Assembly (NCBI RefSeq): GCF_003584645.1
Contig: NZ_AP017928.1
Location: 4,912,833 to 4,976,832, forward strand
Reading direction: 5' to 3'
DNA from: Methylocaldum marinum
Lineage (GTDB): Bacteria; Pseudomonadota; Gammaproteobacteria; Methylococcales; Methylococcaceae
Length of the DNA: 64,000 nucleotides
Shown here: positions 53,890 to 62,713 of the stretch, piece by piece
How the letters are laid out: each line of letters starts with the position of its first letter
Numbering within the stretch: the first letter of the stretch is position 1
The notes under the pieces: model-generated
What the model saw: the letters and a program-made list of their open reading frames with translations, nothing else
The model's database searches: none
What the model was told of the DNA's origin: nothing
Made by a program: the position numbers and the translations under genes

Positions 53890-54650
53890 CGACGGGTTTT
53901 TAGAGCTACGACCAAAGCAGGCCAGGGTTCTTCATCCTCCGGTTCGATCTGCACTTGAATCAGCAATGGAAGCTGAGGCTGTTGCCATTCGGACACCCAG
54001 CCCTCGCCGACGGTTTGAGCGCCCTGGAGACTCTCCGGCAGGTAGGAAAACTTGATCCCGGCCAGATTTTCAAGGAGTACGACGTCTTCGATCGCCTCCG
54101 CCGGGGCGGCGGACGCGATCGAATTCGGGTTCGAGACATAAGGCCGCATGGCAACCTTCAGATCGTAATGGTTCCCGTTTTCGGCGACATAGAGTCTGAA
54201 GCGATAAAGACCACCCATTCGGACTTGTTGCGGCATGGTTGCAACATATTCGATCCAATTTTCCCCGCCTCTTAATGAGGTACCCACGCCCTGGGGGTCT
54301 TCCATGTCGACCAGCGGCAAAGCGCCGCCGATATGGCTGCGCAAGAAATTCTCCACGAGAAAAAGCCGACTTGCCCGTGCCAACTTGTCCTCGCCGCTAT
54401 CCCAACTGTTTACGCCGATGCGCAGGCTCCCGAGCAGCAGGAGCATCATGACTCCGAGCAGCGTCGTGGCTATCAGAACCTCGATGAGCGTAAAGCCGGC
54501 GTTGTTGCGAAAAGAACCCAGGCGCGTCTCGTGACGCTTTCCACGCATCCGCTCACGGAGACCTGAACGCGGCTCATTCCGGGGGCGGCGTGCCGGCAAG
54601 TTCCTTCCAAGAACGTTAGAACGGCTTTGCTGTCGAGTTTCGCTGGTCAT
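53886..54650 (-). CDS. gspJ: Type II secretion minor pseudopilin GspJ
   Basis: A minor pseudopilin with the prepilin peptidase site G-FTLIEVLIATTLLGVMM. The ATG at 54650 overlaps the gspI stop (ATGA), supporting the 254-residue product. This gives an unusually long basic leader of about 50 residues before the cleavage site (RSNVLGRNLPARRPRNEPRS and so on). An internal ATG at 54548 (MRGKRHETRLG) would give a normal short leader and is a real alternative. The C-terminal globular domain ends LPLLIQVQIEPEDEEPWPAL, typical of GspJ. Confidence 0.88.
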   Translation of the reverse strand: MTSETRQQSRSNVLGRNLPARRPRNEPRSGLRERMRGKRHETRLGSFRNNAGFTLIEVLIATTLLGVMMLLLLGSLRIGVNSWDSGEDKLARASRLFLVENFLRSHIGGALPLVDMEDPQGVGTSLRGGENWIEYVATMPQQVRMGGLYRFRLYVAENGNHYDLKVAMRPYVSNPNSIASAAPAEAIEDVVLLENLAGIKFSYLPESLQGAQTVGEGWVSEWQQPQLPLLIQVQIEPEDEEPWPALVVALKTRR

Positions 54651-55075
54651 CGGAAGCCGGAAATTCCCGTTCGGGTGGACAGCAGTCTGAGGGTCGTGAG
54701 CTCGTAGGTGCGCGATTCGTCGCCTTCCTCCCATTGAACCCTGAGGTCGACCTGGTACGGAACAAGGGGCAAGTTTTCGGCGAATTGAATCGGATCTTCG
54801 CCCTGGTAGGGATTGACGCTCATGGTCCAATGAAAAGTCTCGTCGACATCGCCGCTCGTCTCGCCCGGCTGCAAAGGGATTTCCCCGTCGGCTGCCGCAA
54901 GCAGCGATTCGGCGATCACCGCGGCACGGGCGTATTGGTCGGCAACTCCGGAAATTCTGGCTGCACCGCCGAAGATGCGCAGCAGGACGCCCAAGGCCAG
55001 GGCCAACACCGCGAAAGCGACCAGGATTTCGAGCAGGGAGAAGCCGCTCTGGCGGAGCCGGCGTTCATTCCTCAT
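54647..55075 (-). CDS. gspI: Type II secretion minor pseudopilin GspI
   Basis: A 142-residue minor pseudopilin with a short basic leader MRNERRLRQSG and the cleavage/helix motif G-FSLLEILVAFAVLALALGV. The start at 55075 lies inside the end of gspH (11 bases overlap). The periplasmic domain ends in RTYELTTLRLLS, normal for GspI. Confidence 0.9.
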   Translation of the reverse strand: MRNERRLRQSGFSLLEILVAFAVLALALGVLLRIFGGAARISGVADQYARAAVIAESLLAAADGEIPLQPGETSGDVDETFHWTMSVNPYQGEDPIQFAENLPLVPYQVDLRVQWEEGDESRTYELTTLRLLSTRTGISGFR

Positions 55076-55664
55076 GGGTGACGACCTCTCCGGTGAGCCA
55101 GTTGACATCTACCAGGCGTTTTCTTCCGGCCGCTTCCAGGGTGACGCGTCCGCCGGTCGAGGAACCGTCGGGGAAAAAGCGAATGCTGCCGATACCGTCT
55201 TCTCCAGCTTCCCTTTCCGCGGTGTAAAGGCTGATTGTGACGCTATCCGGCAATGAAAACACTTTTTGACGACCACTGACCCGATAGGCCTTGTGGTTTA
55301 CGTCAAGCTCGAACGTGGCTTCGCGCGCACCGCTCAGCGCCTGGCCGCGGACGTACCGTAAGCCGGATGCGATGTCTCGCGAGGCGGCGGTGAGCTGCGC
55401 ACGGTTCATAAGCGGGATGACGTTCGGCACGGCGACGGCTGTCAGCGCGGCTGCTATTGCCAGCGCCAACAGCATTTCCATAAGCGTGAATCCGGCTGAT
55501 CGGACTGCCGCGGCGGGGGCAGCGCAAAACACGGTGGTCCGCGCCGGAATCCTGTGCGTGGTCGCCCGAGCAGGCATCTTCGGATTATGGCGTTTCCGAT
55601 GCCGAAACGGCATCTCTCGAATCCTGCACGCGGCCAATTTCCAGGCCCGAGGCGTTCCAAGCAC
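55065..55664 (-). CDS. gspH: Type II secretion minor pseudopilin GspH
   Basis: A minor pseudopilin with the motif G-FTLMEMLLALAIAAALTAV and the GspH-type domain (RDIASGLRYVRGQALSGARE, then GSSTGGRVTLEAAGRK). As given (199 residues) it has a long basic leader; internal Met codons at 55613 (MPFRHRKRHN) or 30 residues in (MPARATTHR) would shorten it, so the start is uncertain. It follows gspG by 8 bases. Confidence 0.88.
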   Translation of the reverse strand: MLGTPRAWKLAACRIREMPFRHRKRHNPKMPARATTHRIPARTTVFCAAPAAAVRSAGFTLMEMLLALAIAAALTAVAVPNVIPLMNRAQLTAASRDIASGLRYVRGQALSGAREATFELDVNHKAYRVSGRQKVFSLPDSVTISLYTAEREAGEDGIGSIRFFPDGSSTGGRVTLEAAGRKRLVDVNWLTGEVVTHEE

Positions 55665-55672
55665 CCGATGTA

Positions 55673-56107
55673 CTATTCCCAGCTAACGATGTCCTGATCT
55701 TCGCCTTCACCCCCCTCGGCAGCGTCTGCCCCCAGGGTGAAAAGATCGAATTTGCCGTGCTGGCCGGGTGAGGCGTATTGGTAAGGATTGTTCCAGGGGT
55801 CGACCGGAACCTTTTTCTTGCGCAGGTAAGGGCCGTTCCAAATCTTGGCATTACTCGGCTGTTCGATGAGCGCCGCGAGGCCCTCGTCGGTGGCCGGGTA
55901 GCGGCCCACATCCAATCGATACATATCCAGCGCGGAAGAAAGTTCCTCGATCTGCAGCCGGGCGGTCTTGGTTTTGGATTCTCCCAGGTGTTTGACGACC
56001 TGAGGTCCGACCAGGCCGGCCAACATGCCGATGATGGCCAGTACCACCAGGAGTTCGATCAGGGTAAAGCCGCGTTGAGTTCGGTTATGGCGTCTTTGTT
56101 TTTGCAT
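55673..56107 (-). CDS. gspG: Type II secretion major pseudopilin GspG
   Basis: GspG is the main subunit of the pseudopilus. The 144-residue product has a short leader MQKQRRHNRTQRG and the canonical processed N-terminus FTLIELLVVLAIIGMLAGLV, then the GspG family features WNGPYLRKKKVPVDPWNNPY and the calcium-site region at the C-terminus (FTLGADAAEGGEGEDQDI). The start at 56107 was chosen for its short leader. Confidence 0.96.
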   Translation of the reverse strand: MQKQRRHNRTQRGFTLIELLVVLAIIGMLAGLVGPQVVKHLGESKTKTARLQIEELSSALDMYRLDVGRYPATDEGLAALIEQPSNAKIWNGPYLRKKKVPVDPWNNPYQYASPGQHGKFDLFTLGADAAEGGEGEDQDIVSWE

Positions 56108-56168
56108 AAGCTTACGAGTCGTAGATAAAACGGAAATTGACGATTCGACGGAAGTTGTGAAAACCACG

Positions 56169-57386
56169 TTAAAAAGCCAGGTCGTTGACGCTCAAGATCG
56201 CCATCAGGATCGAGATGATGATTCCGGCGATCATCAGGCCTAGGCCCACGATCAGGACGGGTTCCAGCAGAGCCAGCATGCGCTGGACGGAGATCTTGAT
56301 TTCCTTGTCGTACGTGACCGCGACGCGTTCCAGCATCTCGGCCAGATGGCCCGACTCCTCGCCCAGCTTGATCATTTGCAAGGCCAAGGTGGGGAACAGG
56401 CCGCTTTCGATCAGCGGCGCCGACAGGCTGCCGCCGCTCTTCAGACTCTCCACGGCCACGCCGACACCGTCGACGACGACGCGATTGCCAAGCGTTTCCC
56501 GGACGATGGTCAGGGCCGCCAGCATCGAGACGCCGTTGGCGAGCAAGGTGGCCAGGGTACGGCTGAAGCTCGCGACTTCCAGCTTGCGGATCAGATCGCC
56601 GACCATGGGCAGGTTCAACAATCGAGCATCCCAAACCTGGCGACGCTCGGGGTCCGTGAACTGATAGCGAAAATAGCTGGCCACGCCCACGACCGCAATC
56701 AAGAAAGCCCACCAGTAGGACTGCAAGCCCTCGGCCACGCCGACCACGATTTGAGTCGGCACGGGAAGCTCCTTGCCGGCCGATTCGAACATTTCGGTGA
56801 ACTGCGGCACCACGAAAGTCAACAGCAGCAGCAAGGACAAGACCGCCATCGTAACCAGGATCGCGGGATAAATCAGCGCCGTGGTAACCGTATCGCGGAG
56901 CTCCTTGGAGCGATCCAGGTAATCCGACAAGCGCTCCAGAACCAGTTCCAGCGCGCCGCCGGCTTCGCCGGCGCGAATCAGGTTGATATAGAACCGCGAG
57001 AAAACCCCGCCTTGGGCTTCCAGCGCGTCGGACAGCTGTGCGCCGCCTTTGACCGAGTCCAGCACTTTGCTGATTAGACCGTTCAGTGCCGGTTCGTTCG
57101 CAGTCAGTTCGAGCAGCACGGTCAGCGCCCGGTCGAGCGGCAGGCCGGCATGCAGCAGAGTCAACAGTTCGCGCGTGAACAATCCGACCTGTTTCTGGGA
57201 AATCCGGGTTTTGCTGCGCCGGAACCCCATCCACGCGAATGGCCGCGATTTCGCCGGCACCACCCGGATCGGCAGGAACCCCTCGTTTTGCAGGGCCATG
57301 ATCAAAGTGGTTTCATCGGCGGCTTCGCGTTCCGCTTCCACCGTTTCGCCATCCCGATCCACGGCTTTATAGACGTAAAGAGCCAT
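56169..57386 (-). CDS. gspF: Type II secretion inner-membrane platform protein GspF
   Basis: GspF is the polytopic core of the secretion platform. The 405-residue product has two repeated T2SSF domains (LFTRELLTLLHAGLPLDRAL in the first, FSRTLATLLANGVSMLAAL in the second) and three TM helices, one of them LLLLLTFVVPQFTEMF. Length is typical. It lies 5 bases after gspE and 61 bases before gspG. Confidence 0.95.
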   Translation of the reverse strand: MALYVYKAVDRDGETVEAEREAADETTLIMALQNEGFLPIRVVPAKSRPFAWMGFRRSKTRISQKQVGLFTRELLTLLHAGLPLDRALTVLLELTANEPALNGLISKVLDSVKGGAQLSDALEAQGGVFSRFYINLIRAGEAGGALELVLERLSDYLDRSKELRDTVTTALIYPAILVTMAVLSLLLLLTFVVPQFTEMFESAGKELPVPTQIVVGVAEGLQSYWWAFLIAVVGVASYFRYQFTDPERRQVWDARLLNLPMVGDLIRKLEVASFSRTLATLLANGVSMLAALTIVRETLGNRVVVDGVGVAVESLKSGGSLSAPLIESGLFPTLALQMIKLGEESGHLAEMLERVAVTYDKEIKISVQRMLALLEPVLIVGLGLMIAGIIISILMAILSVNDLAF

Positions 57387-57391
57387 AATAA

Positions 57392-59152
57392 TCAGCTATC
57401 CGAAGTGACGCGCAGAACTTCCTCAATCGTGGTCAGGCCCATGACGGCCTTGCGCAGACCGTCCTCGTACATGGTGTACATGCCTTCCTGCAAGGCCAGT
57501 TCCTCGATCTGTCGCGACTGCGCGTGACTCATCACCAGGCGGCGGATGGCGTCGCTAATGACCAGAAATTCCTGAATCGCAAGTCGTCCGCGATAGCCGG
57601 TCCCGTCGCATTGTTCGCAACCTTTGGGACGATGCAGGATAACCGGGCCGTCGGCGAACCTCGCCAATTTCATTTCTTCGACCACCTCGGGCATGGCAGG
57701 ATAGGGCTCCCGGCAATTCGGACAGAGGCGGCGCACCAGGCGCTGGCCCAAAATGCCGTTCACGGTGGAGGTAATGAGGTAATCCTCCAGGCCCATGTCC
57801 ATGAGCCGGGTTACGCCGCCCGCGGCATCGTTGGTGTGCAGGGTGGACAACACCAGGTGCCCGGTAAGCGCCGATTGCACGGCGATGCGGGCGGTTTCCA
57901 GATCGCGCATTTCGCCGATCATGATCACATCGGGGTCCTGCCGGACGATGGAGCGCAGGGCATTGGCGAAGGTCAGTCCGATCTGGGGCTTGACCTGGAT
58001 CTGGTTGACGCCCTCCAGTTGGTATTCCACCGGGTCCTCGACGGTGATGATCTTGCGCTCGGGCGTATTGAGCTTGTGCAATGCCGTGTAGAGCGTGGTG
58101 CTTTTGCCGCTGCCGGTGGGGCCGGTGATCAGTATGATGCCGTGAGGCAGCGCCAGCACATCGAGGAATCGCTCGAGCATGGCTCCCTCGAAGCCGAGGG
58201 AGGAAAAGTCGAAGACGATGCTCTCCTTGTGCAAAAGACGGATGACCACGCTTTCGCCGTACATGGTGGGTACCGTGGAAACACGAAGATCCAGTTCCCG
58301 GCCTTGCACCTGAAGCTTGATGCGTCCATCCTGGGGAAGGCGGCGTTCGGCGATGTTGAGTTTGGCCATGATCTTGATGCGCGAAATCACGGCGGCGGTG
58401 GACCGCACCGGCGGTGCTTCCACCTCGCGCAACACGCCGTCGACGCGGAAGCGGACTTTCAGGCGTTGTTCGAACGGCTCGACGTGGATATCCGACGCCC
58501 GCGACTCCACCGCCCGCTGCATGATCAGGTTGACCATCCGGATCACCGGCGCTTCGGAGGCCAGGTCCTTGAGGTGTTCCACGTCGGCTTCGTCGATTTC
58601 CTCGTCGCTGCCGAAATCCGCGACGATCTGGCCCATGAGGGTCTTGCCGGAACCGAGTTGCTGTTCGAGCGCGCGGTCGATTTCCGAGGGCAGTCCCACC
58701 TGGGGCTTGACCGGTTTTTCGCAGGCCAGGGCAAGGGCGGCCAATAAATCGTGATCGAAGGGGTCGGCTACCGCCACCACGAATTCGTGCTCTTGTGCGG
58801 CGATGCCGACCACGTGGTTTTCCTTGAGAAAGCGGATGGCCACCGTGTCCGGAAGCGGAGAGGTGTCAGGATAGTCCGCGGGCGAAACCAACGGGAAGGA
58901 TCCGACGTCGGCCAGTACTTCCGCGGTATCGCGTTCCGAGACCAGGCCTAGCCTCGCGAGTAGGGCGGGCAGCTTCGGTTCGTCGGCCTGCGCCGCCAAG
59001 CGTTTTGCGCGGTGGATTTCCGTTTCGCGGACTTTCCCGCGCTTGACGAGTTCCTCGGCAAAACGCTCATAGGGGTGTGCCTCCACGGATTGCGGGTAGA
59101 TTGGAGGCGGATTCAGCTGTTGCGGTGCGATGGCCAAAGTCTTCTCTCGCAT
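57392..59152 (-). CDS. gspE: Type II secretion ATPase GspE
   Basis: GspE powers pseudopilus assembly. The 586-residue product has the N1/N2 domains (about 30-190), an RxxxDIHVEP-type motif (ESRASDIHVEPFE), Walker A GPTGSGKST at about 343-351, the Asp box VEDPVEYQLEGVNQIQV, Walker B DVIMIGEMRD and the tetracysteine zinc motif CPNC (about 477) with CEQC (about 512). It is first in the operon E-F-G-H-I-J-K-L-M-C-D, so the main promoter should be above 59152. Confidence 0.96.
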   Translation of the reverse strand: MREKTLAIAPQQLNPPPIYPQSVEAHPYERFAEELVKRGKVRETEIHRAKRLAAQADEPKLPALLARLGLVSERDTAEVLADVGSFPLVSPADYPDTSPLPDTVAIRFLKENHVVGIAAQEHEFVVAVADPFDHDLLAALALACEKPVKPQVGLPSEIDRALEQQLGSGKTLMGQIVADFGSDEEIDEADVEHLKDLASEAPVIRMVNLIMQRAVESRASDIHVEPFEQRLKVRFRVDGVLREVEAPPVRSTAAVISRIKIMAKLNIAERRLPQDGRIKLQVQGRELDLRVSTVPTMYGESVVIRLLHKESIVFDFSSLGFEGAMLERFLDVLALPHGIILITGPTGSGKSTTLYTALHKLNTPERKIITVEDPVEYQLEGVNQIQVKPQIGLTFANALRSIVRQDPDVIMIGEMRDLETARIAVQSALTGHLVLSTLHTNDAAGGVTRLMDMGLEDYLITSTVNGILGQRLVRRLCPNCREPYPAMPEVVEEMKLARFADGPVILHRPKGCEQCDGTGYRGRLAIQEFLVISDAIRRLVMSHAQSRQIEELALQEGMYTMYEDGLRKAVMGLTTIEEVLRVTSDS

Positions 59153-59619
59153 AAAGCAAAGCGCCTTAGACCTTATAAGATCCGGAAGTGCCGAACCGAA
59201 GGCGAAATATTTAGTTTATCAGTAGAAATCGAAGGGAATATTACACTAAATCATCAATTATCCAGTGGCTTATCGATGTTTCAGGACGCTGTTCTCGCTT
59301 GCCCGATCCGAGTTGCCGCCGAATTCGGCCCTGTTCGATACGAATATTGGACCATGCCGTAATCGGACTCGTTGCATATTGCGTTTTTTGCCATGGTCCG
59401 CGCGTCGCGGCATAGGAAGACACTGAAATTTCGGAATGTCGGGAAAACGAGCTGAAAAAGCGGCGCAGCGGGGCAGAAGGGATGCGATTTCCGCTGACCG
59501 CGGCGGACGTCGGTCATTGAATCGAGATACCCGCGCGCCGGCCGATACCGCGAAAAGGGTTGCCGGTCCTTTTCCGGCTCCATATTATTCCCGTTCAACT
59601 CGAGTGTTTGGATTTATCA
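59153..59619. promoter_or_regulatory. Divergent control region between gspE and lpxD
   Basis: No gene is seen. The part next to gspE (about 59205-59280) is clearly more AT-rich than the surroundings and probably contains the gsp operon promoter. The other side contains short frames with no protein-like character. No specific -35/-10 pair could be assigned. Confidence 0.4.
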
Positions 59620-60681
59620 ATGAATTTACTCGCCTCGGAAGTTTTTGAGCGTTTCAGGCATCAGGGTTTGATCGTCGATCACCGCGGACCGGATATGGTC
59701 ATTCACCGCTTGGCCCCCATCGATGACTGCGCTCCCGGAGATTTGGTGTTCGTGGATCATATGAAATATCTGCCCCAAGTCCATGAATCGAAACCTGCTG
59801 CGGTGGTCACCACCGAGGCGGTCGCCGCGGAATTGAACGATGCCGGGGTGTCTCTGCTGATCGCACCGAATGTGCGCCTGGCCATCGCCCTGCTCAAGCA
59901 GACCTACGGCGACCGCGACGTGCGGAACGTCGAGTGGCCGAGAGTCCACCCGTCGGCCGTGATTCACGAGAGCGTCGCGGTCCCGGAAGATGCGGTGATC
60001 GGTCCCGGGGTGGTCCTGGGCGCCGACGTCAGTCTCGGGTCCGGTGTCGTGATCATGGCGAATACGGTGGTGGAAAGGGGAGCAAGAATCGGCCGGGAGA
60101 CGGTGATCCATCCGCGCTGCACCGTCGGTTACGAGTGCGAGATCGGCGCCAATGTGATTTTGAAGGCCGGTTGCGTCATCGGCTCGGAGGGCTTCGGGTT
60201 CGCCCAGGACGAACGCCGTCGCAATTACCGGATTCCCCACACCGGCAAGGTCATCGTCGAGGACCGGGTGGTGATCGGCGCCAATACCAATATCGACCGC
60301 GCCACCTACGGGGCCACCATCATACGCTCGGGAGCCGTGATCGATGCGCTTTGCCACATCGGGCACAACGTGGAAATCGGCGAGGACTGCATTCTCTGTG
60401 CTCACACCGGCATTTCCGGATCGACCCGGTTCGGCAAGAGGGTCATCGCGTCCGGTCAGACCGGCACTCTGGACCATATCACCGTGGCCGACGACGTGGT
60501 GCTGCTCCACCGCGCCGGTCTTCACAACAGCATCAAGCAGCCCGGCATGTACGCCGGCGGGCCGGCTCAGCCCTTGCAGCAATACCTGAAGAACATGGCG
60601 GTATTTCCCCGTCTGCACGAGATGTGGACGCGGTTGAAGAACCTGGAGAAAAAGATTGCCGATCTGGCCAGGGCAGAGTGA
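59620..60681 (+). CDS. lpxD: UDP-3-O-(3-hydroxyacyl)glucosamine N-acyltransferase LpxD
   Basis: LpxD adds the second acyl chain in lipid A synthesis. The 353-residue product has an N-terminal uridine-binding domain (about 1-105), then a left-handed beta helix of hexapeptide repeats (HPSAVIHESVAVPEDAVIGP and on), the catalytic His region CHIGHNVEIGEDC and a C-terminal helical extension. The gene is not in an lpx operon here; it precedes xthA by one base, so they are co-transcribed. The short start at 59620 was chosen because upstream codons do not resemble the family. It may be a second LpxD paralogue. Confidence 0.92.
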   Translation: MNLLASEVFERFRHQGLIVDHRGPDMVIHRLAPIDDCAPGDLVFVDHMKYLPQVHESKPAAVVTTEAVAAELNDAGVSLLIAPNVRLAIALLKQTYGDRDVRNVEWPRVHPSAVIHESVAVPEDAVIGPGVVLGADVSLGSGVVIMANTVVERGARIGRETVIHPRCTVGYECEIGANVILKAGCVIGSEGFGFAQDERRRNYRIPHTGKVIVEDRVVIGANTNIDRATYGATIIRSGAVIDALCHIGHNVEIGEDCILCAHTGISGSTRFGKRVIASGQTGTLDHITVADDVVLLHRAGLHNSIKQPGMYAGGPAQPLQQYLKNMAVFPRLHEMWTRLKNLEKKIADLARAE

Positions 60682-60682
60682 C

Positions 60683-61450
60683 ATGAAAATCGCCACTTGG
60701 AACGTCAACTCCCTGCGCGTACGTCTGCCCCATGTTTTGAACTGGCTCGGACAGGAACGGCCCGACGTGCTGGCCGTTCAAGAAACCAAGATGACCGATC
60801 CGGAGTTCCCGGTCGCGGAACTGGCGGAAGCCGGCTATCGGTCGGTTTACAGCGGGCAGAAGACCTATAACGGCGTCGCCGTACTCAGTAAGCTCGATCC
60901 ATGTGATCCGATCACCGATCCCGCGGACTTCGACGATCCTCAGCGACGCATTCTGGCCGTCACGGTCGCCGACTGCCGGATTGTGAATCTCTATGTGCCG
61001 AACGGCGGGGAGGTAGGCTCCGACAAATATGCCTACAAGCTCAATTGGCTGGCCAAGATGCGCAACTGCCTGCGCCTCGAATTGGAGCGCCACCCGCGCT
61101 TGGTGGTTCTGGGCGATTTCAATATCGCGCCGGAGGACAGGGACGTGTACGATCCCGAGTCCTGGCGCGAAAAGATCTTGTGCAGCACGCCGGAGCGGGA
61201 GGCATTCCGCGCCTTGCTCGACCTCGGCTTGACCGATGCTTTCAGGCGTTTCGATCAGGCCGAGAAGAGCTATACCTGGTGGGATTACCGCCTCAATGCT
61301 TTCCGCCGCAACTTGGGGCTACGTATCGATCATATTCTGGTTAGCGCTCCACTCGCCGAGGATTGCCTGGCTTGCCGCATCGATGTCGAACCCAGAAAGC
61401 TCGAACGGCCCTCCGATCATGCGCCGGTGGTGGCGGAATTTCGGGCGTGA
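60683..61450 (+). CDS. xthA: Exodeoxyribonuclease III (AP endonuclease)
   Basis: XthA cleaves DNA at abasic sites in base excision repair. The 255-residue product has all the motifs of the exonuclease III family: MKIATWNVNSLRVRLPHV, AVQETKMTDPEFP, LVVLGDFNIAPEDRDVYDP and the closing ERPSDHAPVVAEF with the catalytic Asp-His. The start at 60683 lies one base after the lpxD stop. Confidence 0.96.
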   Translation: MKIATWNVNSLRVRLPHVLNWLGQERPDVLAVQETKMTDPEFPVAELAEAGYRSVYSGQKTYNGVAVLSKLDPCDPITDPADFDDPQRRILAVTVADCRIVNLYVPNGGEVGSDKYAYKLNWLAKMRNCLRLELERHPRLVVLGDFNIAPEDRDVYDPESWREKILCSTPEREAFRALLDLGLTDAFRRFDQAEKSYTWWDYRLNAFRRNLGLRIDHILVSAPLAEDCLACRIDVEPRKLERPSDHAPVVAEFRA

Positions 61451-61766
61451 GCGGGGGCGGTGTTCGCTCCAAGGTCGACACCGAGACGGCTGCAATGGCA
61501 GTAATCCGTTGCCCCTTGCTTGACGGCGTTCGACCCGGAGTGCATCTTTTGATCGAAACTGGCGCGGCGTAAGGCGATCCAAATATTATGCTAAAAACCG
61601 CAGTTGACTACCGAAATGACCGCAATGCCCCATCAGCCGCCGCATTCCCTCACCCCAGCCCCTCTCCCAGAGGGAGAGGGGCTGGGGTGAGGGTCTAGCG
61701 CTTTTCAGGTTGTATCCAACTGCCGGATTTAGGATTATCGCTCACGCCGAACGAGAGGGACTCCGG
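61451..61766. repeat. Intergenic stretch with a 22-bp perfect hairpin repeat
   Basis: No gene. A perfect 22-bp stem spans 61647-61693 with an AGA loop. The left arm starts CCCTCACCCCAGCCCC and the right arm ends CTGGGGTGAGGG. The shorter centre CCCTCTCCC/GGGAGAGGG also forms the heart of the family 1 elements near 21.9 and 50.2 kb. It could act as a bidirectional terminator after xthA, but no T-run follows. Confidence 0.6.
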
Positions 61767-62204
61767 ATGACAGTTCCATGGAAAGGTGCGAACGTGCAAT
61801 ACAAACGAATGCTCGTCCTTCTGGCCACGCTCGTCCTAACCGGATGTGCGGTCAGTCCGGCGCAGCATCCGCAAGCCCTGCCCGCTTACCGTCTCTCCGA
61901 GAAGCTTTTCGAGCAGGGGCCGTATGGGCGAAACGGCATCGTGTGTACGCCGACCGCCGTCGTGGGACACCTTGTCGGCGGCGGGACAGCCCTTGCCGTT
62001 CTTCCGCTTTATTTGGTGGGTGGCCCCATCGATTATTTCATTACCCCTAAGCCTCGTTCGGAACATCCTCCGCCGATAGCATCGGCACTCAGCAATGTTT
62101 CCTGGTTTTTCGGCACTTTCGCCGGATTGATCGCAGGGACTCCTTTTTTGCCTTTTTCGTATCTCGCCGACCAGCGTCAGTGCGAACGAATTATCCTGTA
62201 TTGA
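61767..62204 (+). CDS. Small predicted lipoprotein
   Basis: A 145-residue protein with a lipoprotein signal: basic start (VQYKR), hydrophobic stretch LVLLATLVLTGC with the lipobox LTGC (Cys27 from this start). The mature part has two hydrophobic stretches, TAVVGHLVGGGTALAVLPLY and FFGTFAGLIAGTPFLPFSYL, and GGPIDYFITPKPR. The family was not recognised. Starts at 61767 (ATG) or slightly downstream are possible. Envelope location is inferred. Confidence 0.65.
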   Translation: MTVPWKGANVQYKRMLVLLATLVLTGCAVSPAQHPQALPAYRLSEKLFEQGPYGRNGIVCTPTAVVGHLVGGGTALAVLPLYLVGGPIDYFITPKPRSEHPPPIASALSNVSWFFGTFAGLIAGTPFLPFSYLADQRQCERIILY

Positions 62205-62326
62205 ACGCCCGGGGCTGCTTCGCCAAGCCCTTTTCAGCCGTGTCCGGTTGAGCCGTTGGGCCGGGGGCGCCGGCAAAGGGGGGGCCGACCGACGAATGCA
62301 CGAGTCGATTTACCCTTGCCGACGGC

Positions 62327-62376
62327 GCCAACGATTTCCGCCAAGCCTGTTTTTCCGTACGAGCGAGATGAAAACG
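62327..62376 (-). repeat. Dispersed repeat, copy 2 (50 bp, opposite orientation)
   Basis: The minus strand reads TTTTCATCTCGCTCGTACGG then AACAGGCTTGGCGGAAATCG, nearly identical to 34583-34632. It sits just past the stop of the PII-like gene. Confidence 0.6.
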
Positions 62377-62379
62377 GCT

Positions 62380-62700
62380 TTAGTCGAGGCGAATCCGTAG
62401 AAAATTTCCGATCTCCGTGACCCAAAGTATGCCGTCGCCGCGCGTTCCGGTGCGGCTGTTTTCGCGAATGATGCGGACGATTTCGTCCACCTTGTCGTCC
62501 GGGGCGACGATCTCCACTCGCACTTTGGGGGAAAAATCGGTCAATTCTTCCCGAATGCCGTGGCTGACCTCCGGTTCCTCGTGGTGGCTGCAACCCTCCA
62601 CTCGGCTTACGCTCATCCCCGGAAATCCGCGCATTTGACGGAAGGCGTTTCTGAGCTTGCCCAAGCGCTGGGGCTGAATGATGGCTTTGATCTCTTTCAT
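62380..62700 (-). CDS. PII-like protein associated with a metal efflux RND pump
   Basis: A 106-residue trimeric PII-fold protein starting MKEIKAIIQPQRLGKLRNAF, the usual PII N-terminus. In the T-loop region the nitrogen-signalling Tyr of GlnB/GlnK is absent and a His/Glu-rich stretch is present instead (GCSHHEEPEVSHG, H39, H40, H47). It lies 13 bases after a CusA/CzcA-type pump gene on the same strand. PII-like proteins beside heavy-metal RND pumps are a known arrangement, so a metal-sensing or pump-modulating role is more likely than nitrogen control; this is inference. Confidence 0.85.
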   Translation of the reverse strand: MKEIKAIIQPQRLGKLRNAFRQMRGFPGMSVSRVEGCSHHEEPEVSHGIREELTDFSPKVRVEIVAPDDKVDEIVRIIRENSRTGTRGDGILWVTEIGNFLRIRLD

Positions 62701-62713
62701 GGAATCTCCTCGT

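Noticed and set aside
57524-58747. 407-codon plus-strand frame opposite gspE
   Set aside because: Antisense shadow; gspE has all family motifs in the other strand.
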